Shown in pieces: positions 1-6,111 of a stretch of 21,907 bases of DNA; within the stretch, counting starts at the first letter, position 1, and the number at the start of each line of letters is the position of its first letter. A program made the position numbers and the translations under genes. Source of the DNA: Bacillota bacterium. GTDB taxonomy: Bacteria > Bacillota_E > Symbiobacteriia > Symbiobacteriales > Symbiobacteriaceae. The DNA lies in NCBI GenBank assembly GCA_003242675.1, contig QGVE01000031.1:1-21907 (forward strand), read 5' to 3'. The notes under the pieces were generated by a model, which did not search any database, was not told the origin of the DNA, and worked only from the letters and a program-made list of their open reading frames with translations.

Positions 1-209
1 CGTTCGGTCGGGGGCGGCGGGGATCCGGTTGTTCCCACTTTTCAACGGCGTTACCCCCAGGTGACCCCATTTGGGCGCCCTCCCTTCCTTTCCCCCCCCC
101 GCGGCCCGCCGCAGGAAAGGCGCAGGCGCGCAGGCGGGCCATCCCGACTCCGTCGGGATGGCCCGCGCTTCGGGAGCATCCGCCCGCGGCGGCAGGGCTT
201 CTCCTTCGT
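1..209. other. non-coding left edge
   Basis: No convincing gene is seen here. The stretch begins with half of a GACCGAAC/GTTCGGTC palindrome cut by the window edge. It contains a run of nine C (92-100) inside a CCTTTCC...GGAAAGG inverted repeat (87-93 with 114-120), and ends with the strong hairpin listed separately. The open frames that cross it look like compositional shadows of GC-rich DNA. Confidence 0.5.
134..166 (-). terminator. hairpin downstream of the SigY-type operon
   Basis: A perfect 15-bp stem (134-148 with 152-166) closes a 3-nt loop, 44 nt past the stop of the last cassette gene. No clear U-tract follows on the minus strand, so it may act as a weak or factor-assisted terminator or as a 3' stabilising hairpin. 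Position and stem strength are the evidence. Confidence 0.6.
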
Positions 210-407
210 CTACCGCCTGCGGCGCCGCACCACCAGCAGCCAGTAGAGCAGTGCAGGCATCGGGAACTGGATCAGCCCCAGGAGGCCCCAGAACCAGGCC
301 CGGGCGCCGCGCCGGCGGGCGTCCAGGAACAGGAGGACGCCCTGGGCGGCGAGCAGCAGTGCGAGCAGGGTCCAGCCCCACCACGGAATCTGCCTCGGAT
401 CATTCAT
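210..407 (-). CDS. small membrane protein, YxlD/YxlE-like
   Basis: A 65-residue protein with two predicted membrane segments (about residues 9-28 and 37-60), a short basic turn between them (DARRRGAR) and a basic RRRRR tail. The second segment (WFWGLLGLIQFPMPALLYWLL) resembles the short PLDc_N-type membrane domain of the B. subtilis SigY regulators YxlD and YxlE. The ATG at 407 is chosen because AGGAGG lies at 415-420, 7 nt upstream, and because the gene overlaps the preceding one by 8 nt, which implies translational coupling. Known from the family: YxlD/YxlE help keep SigY inactive. Inferred here: a membrane partner of the YxlC-like protein that restrains the sigma factor. Sequence similarity is too short to choose between YxlD and YxlE. 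Confidence 0.72.
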   Translation of the reverse strand: MNDPRQIPWWGWTLLALLLAAQGVLLFLDARRRGARAWFWGLLGLIQFPMPALLYWLLVVRRRRR

Positions 408-720
408 GGCCCATCCTCCTACGCCCGGCGTGCGCCAGCGCGCCGCCGGCCGCCATCGCCACGGCCAGGACCGCCTGCGCGGCCAGGAACAGGATCGGGA
501 ACTGGAGCGACGCCCATAGCCAGGCGCAGAGGGCCAGCGCCGCGACGGCCAGGAACCGCAGCAGGTCCGTCCCGATGGCCTCCCGCTGTGCCCGCTGCAC
601 GTCGCGCACCAGCATGAGCAGGGCGCCCAGGTCGGGCGGCTGTTCTTCGTCCACCGCCTTTGCCAGGGCATCCAGCTCTTCCCTGAGGCTCCGCTCCCAG
701 GGCTCCGGCTCACGCGTCAT
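400..720 (-). CDS. YxlC-like (DUF5345) membrane protein, putative anti-sigma factor
   Basis: A 106-residue protein with a charged cytosolic N-terminus (residues 1-50, rich in Glu, Arg and Leu) followed by two membrane segments (about 53-72 and 75-97). This is the plan of YxlC, the negative regulator encoded directly after sigY in Bacillus. It overlaps the 3' end of the sigma factor gene by 11 nt and its own end overlaps the next gene by 8 nt, so the three are almost certainly co-translated. The ATG at 720 is preceded by a G-rich ribosome binding site (GGGGG...GGGGCAGG). Expected role, from the Bacillus system: the cytosolic part binds the sigma factor and the membrane part senses envelope stress. 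Family assignment rests on position, size and topology more than on residue identity. Confidence 0.75.
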   Translation of the reverse strand: MTREPEPWERSLREELDALAKAVDEEQPPDLGALLMLVRDVQRAQREAIGTDLLRFLAVAALALCAWLWASLQFPILFLAAQAVLAVAMAAGGALAHAGRRRMGHE

Positions 721-1240
721 CCTGCCCCAGCCCCCTTCGCAAAGCGCGCACCGCGTTGAAGACGCGGGACTTCACCGTTCCTACCGGGATCTCCATCCAT
801 TCGGCGATCTCCTCGTACGTGTAGCCGTAGTAGTGCTTTAGTACCACCGGGAGGGCCACCTCGCGCGGCAGCGAACGCAGGAGGTCGAGGGCGCTCTGCC
901 GGTCCGGCGGGGGCCCCGGCTGCCCCGGCGGCCCCTGGTCCGCCGCGCGCACGGCCGCCTGCCGCTCCCGCTTCTCCCGCCGCAGCCAGTCCAGGTATTG
1001 CCGGGTGGCGATGCTCATCAGCCAGGTGCTGAACTGGGAGCGGCCCTGGAACTGGCCGATGCGCTCGATGGCCCGGATCATGGTCTCCTGGGTCAGGTCC
1101 TCGGCCAGGTCGCGGTCGAAGGTGATCGTGACCAGGTACTTCTTCACCGGCAGGTAATGCGCTTGCAGCAGCGCCGCCAGCGCGGCCCGGTCGCCCCTCT
1201 GCGCCCGCCGGATTCGTTCGCTTTCCTCCAAAGGCCTCAC
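710..1240 (-). CDS. sigY: ECF RNA polymerase sigma factor, SigY-type
   Basis: A 176-residue sigma-70 family protein with only regions 2 and 4. Region 2 spans about residues 17-92 (YLPVKKYLVTITFDRDLAEDLTQETMIRAIERI, then the -10 binding helices FSTWLMSIATRQYLDWLRR). A Pro/Gly-rich linker follows (about 100-118). Region 4 spans about 120-172, with the helix-turn-helix YGYTYEEIAEWMEIPVGTVKSRVFNAVRALR. The N-terminal region closely follows the SigY pattern, and the neighbours (ABC ATPase, permease, YxlC-like and YxlD/E-like proteins) are the Bacillus sigY operon set. The GTG start at 1240 lies 21 nt after the permease stop behind a GGGGGCAG ribosome binding site. It should direct RNA polymerase to promoters with a TGAAC -35 and CGTC -10. 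One such site lies upstream of the operon (3031-3056). Confidence 0.9.
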   Translation of the reverse strand: MRPLEESERIRRAQRGDRAALAALLQAHYLPVKKYLVTITFDRDLAEDLTQETMIRAIERIGQFQGRSQFSTWLMSIATRQYLDWLRREKRERQAAVRAADQGPPGQPGPPPDRQSALDLLRSLPREVALPVVLKHYYGYTYEEIAEWMEIPVGTVKSRVFNAVRALRRGLGQDDA

Positions 1241-1261
1241 CTGCCCCCGTGTCCCGGTCGT

Positions 1262-2098
1262 TCAGCGGACCTGGCTGGCGAAGAGCTGCTGCCGGTCCAG
1301 GCGGCGCACCACCTGCCACAGCAGGATCCCGTCCAGGAGCAGCAGCCCCAGCCCGACGGCCAGCGCCACCGGCCCGCTGAAGACCAGTATCCCCGTGACC
1401 TGCCCCAGCACCAGGAGGAGCAGCGGCAGCACCACCATCCCGCCCATCTGGTAGGCGGCCTGGAACGTGGCCACCCGCGCGCTGATGAACACGTTGAGGA
1501 GGATCGCCAGCAGCGCGACGGCGGGGATCACCAGGAGCACCAGGGGAATCCAGTTCGCCCGGGGGAAGATGACCTGGTGAAAGAGCGGCCAGGCGGCCGC
1601 GTTGACCGACACGGCGCAGAGCAGCAGGGTGGCCAGCGACAGCGCCATGGCCGGGGCGAAGGCGGCCAGCACCTTCCCCGCAAACAGCGAGGCCAGGTCG
1701 ACCGGGGCCAGCAGCAGCGTCTCCAGCGTTCCCCGCTCCTTCTCGCCGGCGAAGGAGTCCGCGGCGATGACCGAGGCGGCCATGAGCGGAATCAGGAGGA
1801 AGAACGGCGCCAGGACGTAGTTGGCTGCGACGTAGATCAAGCGGTGGCTCAGGGTGGGCAGTTCCGCGAGCCTGGCCGCCATGTCCCCTGCCGGCAGGCG
1901 GTCCGCCCAGCCGAGCAGCATCTGCACGTCCGCCGGCGACAGGCTGCTTGCGCCGAAGCGCAGTCCGAGCACCATCGCCAGGGGCACCACGACGCCGAGG
2001 ATCAGCGGCACGACCAGCATCGGCAGCCAGACCTGGACGTTGGCCGTGATGGCCTGGATGTCCTTCCGGGCGATGGCCAGGACGGCCTTCCTATTCAC
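1262..2098 (-). CDS. ABC transporter permease, ABC-2 type (YxlG/NatB-like)
   Basis: A 278-residue integral membrane protein. It has an N-terminal membrane segment after a basic start (VNRKAVLAIARKDIQAI), a large loop of about 100 residues, then a run of hydrophobic helices; the conserved ABC-2 block FAGEKERGTLETLLLAPV precedes the last group. This is the architecture of CcmB/NatB-type ABC-2 permeases. The GTG at 2098 is preferred over the longer open frame (to 2179) because it overlaps the ATPase stop by 8 nt, has GAGGGGG upstream, and the extra 27 residues look like antisense coding noise. It pairs with the ATPase encoded just upstream to form an exporter. The substrate is unknown. In Bacillus the equivalent pair YxlFG is co-transcribed with sigY. 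Confidence 0.85.
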   Translation of the reverse strand: MNRKAVLAIARKDIQAITANVQVWLPMLVVPLILGVVVPLAMVLGLRFGASSLSPADVQMLLGWADRLPAGDMAARLAELPTLSHRLIYVAANYVLAPFFLLIPLMAASVIAADSFAGEKERGTLETLLLAPVDLASLFAGKVLAAFAPAMALSLATLLLCAVSVNAAAWPLFHQVIFPRANWIPLVLLVIPAVALLAILLNVFISARVATFQAAYQMGGMVVLPLLLLVLGQVTGILVFSGPVALAVGLGLLLLDGILLWQVVRRLDRQQLFASQVR

Positions 2099-3011
2099 CT
2101 GCCGCACCCCCTCGCGTGATCTTGAAGTAGAGCGTCTCCAGGTCACACCGGACGGGCACGGCGCTGTACACAGCCGCATCCTGCACCAAGCGGCGCAGGA
2201 ACGCCGGAACCGCCTCCCGGCTCGGCAGGGTGAAGGCGATGCGCCGCGGGCCCGCCGGCCGGGCGGGGATGCCCCGGTAGTGGCCGTCCGACAGGCGGAG
2301 GTCCGTCTCGACCTCCAGGGTCACCGTGGAGAGGTACTTCGCCTCCAGCTCCGGCAGCGTGCCCTGCTCCACCACCCGGCCCCCGACGAGGAACAGGTAG
2401 CGGTGACACACGACCTCCAGCTGCTGGAGCAGGTGGGAGCAGATGATCACCGTGGTGCCCTCCTGCTCGTTCAGCCGGCGGATGTACTCCAGGACCATCC
2501 GCATCCCATCGGGGTCCAGCCCGCTGGTGGGCTCGTCCAGGAACAGCAGCTCCGGCCGGTGCAGTATCGCCTTGGCGAGCCCCAGGCGCTTCTTCATGCC
2601 GGTGGAGTACGTGGCCACCTTGCGGTCCGCAGCGTCGCTCAGGCCGAACTCCGCCAGCAGCTCGTCCGCCCGGCCGGGGTCCGCGACGCCGTAGAGGTCG
2701 GCAAAGAACCGCAGGTTCTCCCGGCCGGTCATGTGGCCGTACAGCCCCGCCGACTCCGTCAGGATCCCGGCCATGCGGCGGACCCGGTCGCCGTCGTGCC
2801 CGGGATCGAAGCCGCCCACCGAGATCCGGCCGGCATCCGGTGCGATCACGCCGTTCAGGAGCCGGATCGTCGTGGTCTTGCCGGAGCCGTTGGGCCCGAT
2901 GAGGCCCACGATCTCGCCTCGGTTCACCCAGAAGGTCACGTCCGTCAGCACCGGCCGCCCGCCGAAGGACTTCCGAACTGCGTCCACTTGAATGAAGGGT
3001 GTCCCGTGCAT
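2091..3011 (-). CDS. ABC transporter ATP-binding protein (YxlF-like)
   Basis: A complete ABC ATPase of about 306 residues. Walker A is GPNGSGKTT (residues 39-47), the signature is YSTGMKKRLGLAKA, and Walker B is LLFLDEPTSGLDPDG, followed by the switch histidine (IICSHLL). The C-terminal third is a DUF4162-like accessory region typical of ABC-2 exporter ATPases. It powers the adjacent permease. Three in-frame starts are possible: GTG 3020, ATG 3017 and ATG 3011. The last is chosen because GGGTGAT, complementary to the 16S 3' end, sits 4 nt upstream, and because the predicted ECF promoter would start transcription near 3024, leaving only a very short leader. It is the first gene of the SigY-type operon. 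Confidence 0.9.
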   Translation of the reverse strand: MHGTPFIQVDAVRKSFGGRPVLTDVTFWVNRGEIVGLIGPNGSGKTTTIRLLNGVIAPDAGRISVGGFDPGHDGDRVRRMAGILTESAGLYGHMTGRENLRFFADLYGVADPGRADELLAEFGLSDAADRKVATYSTGMKKRLGLAKAILHRPELLFLDEPTSGLDPDGMRMVLEYIRRLNEQEGTTVIICSHLLQQLEVVCHRYLFLVGGRVVEQGTLPELEAKYLSTVTLEVETDLRLSDGHYRGIPARPAGPRRIAFTLPSREAVPAFLRRLVQDAAVYSAVPVRCDLETLYFKITRGGAAGE

Positions 3012-3030
3012 CTGCATCACCCGCCGGTCT

Positions 3031-3056
3031 GACGCCGCCCGCCGCCGGAAAGTTCA
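3031..3056 (-). promoter_or_regulatory. predicted ECF (SigY-type) promoter
   Basis: On the minus strand TGAACT (3056-3051) and CGTC (3034-3031) are separated by 16 nt. This matches the -35/-10 pattern of ECF sigma factors, and SigY in Bacillus is known to recognise a TGAAC/CGTC promoter in front of its own operon. It lies directly between the gre-like terminator and the first gene of the cassette. Autoregulation is an inference. Confidence 0.7.
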
Positions 3057-3076
3057 CTGCCCGGCGCAAAAGGCAT

Positions 3077-3102
3077 GAAAAATTGGCGGGGACCTCCCCG
3101 CC
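3077..3102 (-). terminator. intrinsic terminator of the gre-like gene
   Basis: A 7-bp stem GGCGGGG/CCCCGCC (3085-3091 with 3096-3102) and a 4-nt loop are followed on the minus strand by AATTTTTC. It starts just after the gre-like stop at 3107 and isolates that gene from the SigY promoter. Confidence 0.85.
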
Positions 3103-3106
3103 TCCC

Positions 3107-3571
3107 CTATTCCTTCAGGGCCATGTTTCCCACCGCGGCAATCCGGTAGGTAAACCGCCCACCCGGCGCGTCGACGACCACCCGCTCGTTGACGCGCTTC
3201 AGCAGCAAGGCCAGCCCCAGCGGTGACAGACAGGAGATATACCCCTTCGAGGGGTCGCCCTCTTCCGGGAGGACGACGGTGTAGACCTCCTGGGTGCCGT
3301 CCTCCTCGTCCACCAGCGTGACGGGCACATCCATGAACACCACGTCCAGCGGGGCGTCCTCGCCCTGCTCGCCCATCCGCTCCAGTAGCTGGCTGGCGAC
3401 CTCCACGTAGCGGCGCAGATGCGGGCGCACGCTGTAGGCCAGGCCCTCGCTGCCCGGGCTGGAGAAGTACTCCTCCATCTGCGTGTTCAGCAGCTCTTCC
3501 AGCACGCGCAGTCGGCTGGCGATCCGCGACCGAAGCTGCTCGATCTCGGACGGCGGACGTGCACGCACCAT
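3107..3571 (-). CDS. GreA/GreB-family C-terminal domain protein
   Basis: A 154-residue protein. The N-terminal half is predicted helical and charged (IEQLRSRIASRLRVLEELLNTQ...). The C-terminal half, from about residue 85, matches the GreA/GreB C-terminal domain, with V-T-L-x-D, the loop YTVVLPEEGDPSKGYISCLSPLG, then ALLLKRVNERVVVDAPGG and a closing beta strand. Gre factors bind in the RNA polymerase secondary channel and rescue backtracked complexes, but the N-terminal half here does not clearly show the paired acidic tip residues of a true GreA. It may therefore be a Gre-like polymerase-binding regulator instead of a cleavage factor. The ATG at 3571 is chosen over upstream frames because the domain begins after it and a GGAAAGG lies upstream. 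It is monocistronic, with its own promoter and terminator. Confidence 0.8.
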   Translation of the reverse strand: MVRARPPSEIEQLRSRIASRLRVLEELLNTQMEEYFSSPGSEGLAYSVRPHLRRYVEVASQLLERMGEQGEDAPLDVVFMDVPVTLVDEEDGTQEVYTVVLPEEGDPSKGYISCLSPLGLALLLKRVNERVVVDAPGGRFTYRIAAVGNMALKE

Positions 3572-3641
3572 GGCATCACGACCTTTCCGCAGGGAGTATC
3601 TCGGAAACCGGCCAAAGCAGCCGGATCGTGCGCGCATACGG

Positions 3642-3670
3642 AACCACTCCGCTCTGGGAACGGAGTGGTT
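3642..3670. repeat. 10-bp inverted repeat in the gre-like leader
   Basis: A perfect inverted repeat, AACCACTCCG and CGGAGTGGTT (3642-3651 and 3661-3670), is separated by 9 nt. It begins about 9 nt after the predicted transcription start of the gre-like gene, so it would either fold as a 5' UTR hairpin or serve as an operator. It lacks a following U-run in the minus direction. Confidence 0.65.
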
Positions 3671-3685
3671 GTCGCTCTATCCCGT

Positions 3686-3713
3686 AGTATATCACAGCTG
3701 CCAGCCCCTGTAA
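3686..3713 (-). promoter_or_regulatory. predicted SigA promoter for the gre-like gene
   Basis: On the minus strand the -10 is TATACT (3691-3686), preceded by an extended TGn (3694-3693). The -35 is TTACAG (3713-3708) with a 16-nt spacer. This AT-rich island stands out in otherwise GC-rich DNA, and the predicted start is about 110 nt before the gre-like ATG. Confidence 0.72.
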
Positions 3714-3826
3714 CACCTCTGCGCCAGCAGCCACCTCCGGCGCGCTTTCCCAGTTTTCGGCATCCGCGGGCCCCCTCATGCTGGCCGCGGCGCCTCGTGC
3801 GTATGCATGCCTGGAGGTGGAGTGCG

Positions 3827-4852
3827 ATGGCCAGGGTGCGACAGCCTGAGCGGATGGAGGAGATCAGCCACTGGCTCCGACAGGGCCGCATCACGCCGGC
3901 TGACGCCCTGCAGCTGGCGATGGAGCTTCGCCGAAGGCGGGCCGCACCCCGGGTGCAGCCTGGCCCCGTGGAGACGGACGAAGACCGGCAGCGGCGCGTG
4001 CGGGCGGTGGTGGCCGAGCTGGAGGGGCTGGTCGGGCTGGGGCAGGTCAAACAGCTGGTCCGGGAGCTGCAGGCGTACATCGCGATCCAGCTCCGGCGGG
4101 CGCGGGCCGGCCTGGCCAGCGAGCCCAGCAGCCTGCACATGATCTTCACCGGCAATCCCGGCACCGGCAAGACAACCGTTGCCCGGCTGCTCGGGCGCCT
4201 GTTCAAGGAGATGGGCGTGCTGCCCAAGGGCCACATGGTCGAGGTGGAGCGGGCGGACCTGGTGGGCGAGTACATCGGACACACGGCGCAGCGCACCCGG
4301 GAGGTCACCAAGCGCGCTTTGGGAGGCGTACTTTTCATAGATGAAGCATATAGCTTGGCCAGAGGTGGAGAAAGAGACTTCGGCAAGGAGGCCATCGACT
4401 ACCTGGTGCGGGCCATGGAGGAGCACCGGGGCGAACTGGTGCTCATCCTCGCCGGCTACCCCGACGAGATGGCCTGGTTCCTGCGGCAGAACCCTGGGCT
4501 CCGCTCCCGCATCGCCCTGACCCTCCACTTCCCCGACTACACGCCGGAGGAGCTCCTCGCCATCGGCGAGATGATGCTGCGGCGGCGGGACTACCAGCTC
4601 ACCCCCGACGGACGGGCCGCCCTGCGGCAGATCCTCCGGGGCCACGCCTGGCTCGCCGCCGGCGAGAACGGCAACGCCCGCGCCATGCGCAACCTCGTGG
4701 AGCAGGCGATCCGCTGCCAGGCCGTGCGGCTGGTGGACCGGCCGGACGCCACCCGGGAGGAGCTGATGGCCATCACCCGGGCGGACCTGGAAAACGCGGT
4801 CGCCGCCATCGCCCGTGCGGCGTGGTCCGGCCTCGCGGGTTTCCGAAACTGA
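3827..4852 (+). CDS. spoVK: AAA ATPase, SpoVK/CbbX family
   Basis: A 341-residue AAA ATPase. After a helical N-terminus (residues 1-60) come the conserved GLxxVK lead-in (VGLGQVKQLVRELQAYIAIQ), Walker A GNPGTGKTT, the pore-loop region (DLVGEYIGHTAQRT), Walker B GVLFIDEAYSLARGG, sensor 1 ILAGYPDEM, the arginine-finger motif NPGLRSRI and a C-terminal lid with sensor 2 (NGNARAMRNLVEQA). This order is that of SpoVK and CbbX/CfxQ. SpoVK is needed for stage V spore maturation in Bacillus, and its position convergent to hfq-miaA matches the Bacillus map, favouring SpoVK over the Rubisco activase CbbX. The ATG at 3827 has GGAGGTGG upstream. The Walker B stretch (about 4316-4380) uses AT-rich codons (CTT, ATA, GAT, GAA, TAT, AGA) unlike the rest of the gene. 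Confidence 0.88.
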   Translation: MARVRQPERMEEISHWLRQGRITPADALQLAMELRRRRAAPRVQPGPVETDEDRQRRVRAVVAELEGLVGLGQVKQLVRELQAYIAIQLRRARAGLASEPSSLHMIFTGNPGTGKTTVARLLGRLFKEMGVLPKGHMVEVERADLVGEYIGHTAQRTREVTKRALGGVLFIDEAYSLARGGERDFGKEAIDYLVRAMEEHRGELVLILAGYPDEMAWFLRQNPGLRSRIALTLHFPDYTPEELLAIGEMMLRRRDYQLTPDGRAALRQILRGHAWLAAGENGNARAMRNLVEQAIRCQAVRLVDRPDATREELMAITRADLENAVAAIARAAWSGLAGFRN

Positions 4853-4854
4853 AC

Positions 4855-4876
4855 GGGACCGCCAACAGGCGGTCCC
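4855..4876. terminator. bidirectional hairpin between spoVK and hfq
   Basis: A perfect 9-bp stem GGGACCGCC/GGCGGTCCC with an AACA loop lies 2 nt after the spoVK stop and 6 nt past the hfq stop on the other strand. Flanking T-rich tracts are weak on both sides. It sits in the only space between two convergent genes, so it probably ends both transcripts. Confidence 0.72.
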
Positions 4877-4882
4877 CCTCGC

Positions 4883-5155
4883 TTATTCATCCCTTTCCCC
4901 TTCCGGTTCCTCCTCGCCCCGCATGAGCTGCGCCACCGTAACCGGCAGCTGCCGTGACGGCGTGATCGTCGAGAGGGCGTGCTTGTACACGAGATGCAGC
5001 TTCCCGTCGGCCTCCAGCGCCACCGTGAAGTTGTCGAACCCCCGTATGTGCCCCTTCATCTGGTACCCGTTGACCAGGTAGACGGTCACCGGGATGCTCT
5101 CCCTGCGCAGCAGGTTGAGGAACCCGTCCTGCAGGCTGGCTGACCCCTTGGTCAC
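4883..5155 (-). CDS. hfq: RNA chaperone Hfq
   Basis: A 90-residue Sm-like protein. The Sm1 region is residues 9-50 (LQDGFLNLLRRESIPVTVYLVNGYQMKGHIRGFDNFTVAL) and the Sm2 motif is VYKHALSTITP (about 56-66). A short acidic tail (EEEPEGERDE) follows. It forms a hexameric ring that binds U-rich and A-rich RNA and can assist sRNA-mRNA pairing, although Hfq's role in Firmicutes is milder than in enterics. The start is a GTG whose GTGA overlaps the miaA stop by 4 nt, with GGAAGGGG upstream, indicating coupled translation. miaA-hfq adjacency is widely conserved. Identification is secure. Confidence 0.97.
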   Translation of the reverse strand: MTKGSASLQDGFLNLLRRESIPVTVYLVNGYQMKGHIRGFDNFTVALEADGKLHLVYKHALSTITPSRQLPVTVAQLMRGEEEPEGERDE

Positions 5156-6111
5156 TCGCTTCGCCCCTTCCTCTCTCTACAGGGCCATTTCTCATTTATC
5201 ATTCTGACGATCTCTTCCACCGCCCGGTTCCGTGCGGATGGTTCCGTCACGTCCAGCCAGGTGAGCCGGCGCTCCCGCCGGAACCAGGTGAACTGCCGCT
5301 TCGCGAAGCGGCGGGTGTTCCGCTTGATCAGGGCCACCGCCTCGTCCCGGGTGAGGAACCCCCGCAGGTAGAGCACCAGTTCCCGGTAGCCCAGGGCCTG
5401 CATCGACCGCAGGTTGGGCGGGTAGCGGCTGAGCAGGCGGCGCACCTCGTCCACCCACCCGGCCGCCAGCATCGCGTCCACCCGCTCGTCGATGCGGGCG
5501 TAGAGCTGCTGCCGGTCCATGGTCAGGCCGATCATCAGGTCGTCGTAGCGGGGCTCCGACTGGGCCGCGATTTGGGTCGCGGAGATGGGGATCCCCGTCC
5601 GCTCGTAGACCTCCAGCGCCCGGATGATGCGGAAGAGGTCGTTGGGGTGCAGCCGGGCGGCCGACACCGGATCCACCTCGGCCAGGCGGGCGTGCAGGTA
5701 CCCGGGCCCGTGCCGCTCCTCTTCCTGCCGGAGGCGCGCGCGGAGCTCGGGGTCGGGCTCCATCGGGGTGAACGTGTACTTCTCCACGACGGCGCGCACA
5801 TAGAGCCCGGTGCCGCCCACCAGCATCGGCAGGCGGCCGCGCGCGCAGATCTGCGGAATCAGCTCGTCCACCCGGGCCTGGAACTCGGCGACCGAGAACT
5901 CCTCGTCCGGATCCTTGATGTCGATCAGGTGATGGGGCACCCCGCCCATCTCCTCCGGGCGGATCTTGGCGGTGCCGATGTCCATGCCCCGGTAGACCTG
6001 CATGGAGTCGCCGGATATGATCTCGGCTCCCACCGCCCGGGCGACGGCCACGGAGATCGCGGTCTTCCCCACCGCGGTGGGGCCCACCAACACCACCAGT
6101 GGCAGCTTCAC
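5152..6111 (-). CDS. miaA: tRNA dimethylallyltransferase MiaA
   Basis: A 319-residue enzyme that transfers dimethylallyl from DMAPP to N6 of A37 in tRNAs reading UNN codons, forming i6A37. Walker A is GPTAVGKT (residues 10-17), followed by IISGDSMQVYRGMDIGTAK and the HHLIDIKDP motif. Further on are LVGGTGLYVRAV, the tRNA-binding NDLFRIIRALEVYERTG, and the C-terminal QALGYRE and FAKRQFTWFRRE signatures. The GTG at 6111 is chosen because its GTGA overlaps the mutL stop by 4 nt, GAGAAGAGG lies upstream, and the P-loop then starts at the usual position. The longer open frame (to 6195) adds antisense-like residues. Its product is the substrate of MiaB, encoded at 15248-16816. Confidence 0.97.
   Translation of the reverse strand: MKLPLVVLVGPTAVGKTAISVAVARAVGAEIISGDSMQVYRGMDIGTAKIRPEEMGGVPHHLIDIKDPDEEFSVAEFQARVDELIPQICARGRLPMLVGGTGLYVRAVVEKYTFTPMEPDPELRARLRQEEERHGPGYLHARLAEVDPVSAARLHPNDLFRIIRALEVYERTGIPISATQIAAQSEPRYDDLMIGLTMDRQQLYARIDERVDAMLAAGWVDEVRRLLSRYPPNLRSMQALGYRELVLYLRGFLTRDEAVALIKRNTRRFAKRQFTWFRRERRLTWLDVTEPSARNRAVEEIVRMINEKWPCRERKGRSE

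Noticed and set aside
998..2119. Long plus-strand open frames opposite the SigY cassette and other genes.
   Set aside because: They are antisense to well-recognised genes, have low-complexity His/Gln/Arg/Gly-rich translations and lack ribosome binding sites; typical of GC-rich DNA.
3827..4852. AAA ATPase as a CbbX Rubisco activase.
   Set aside because: No Rubisco genes are nearby and the position convergent to hfq-miaA fits SpoVK.
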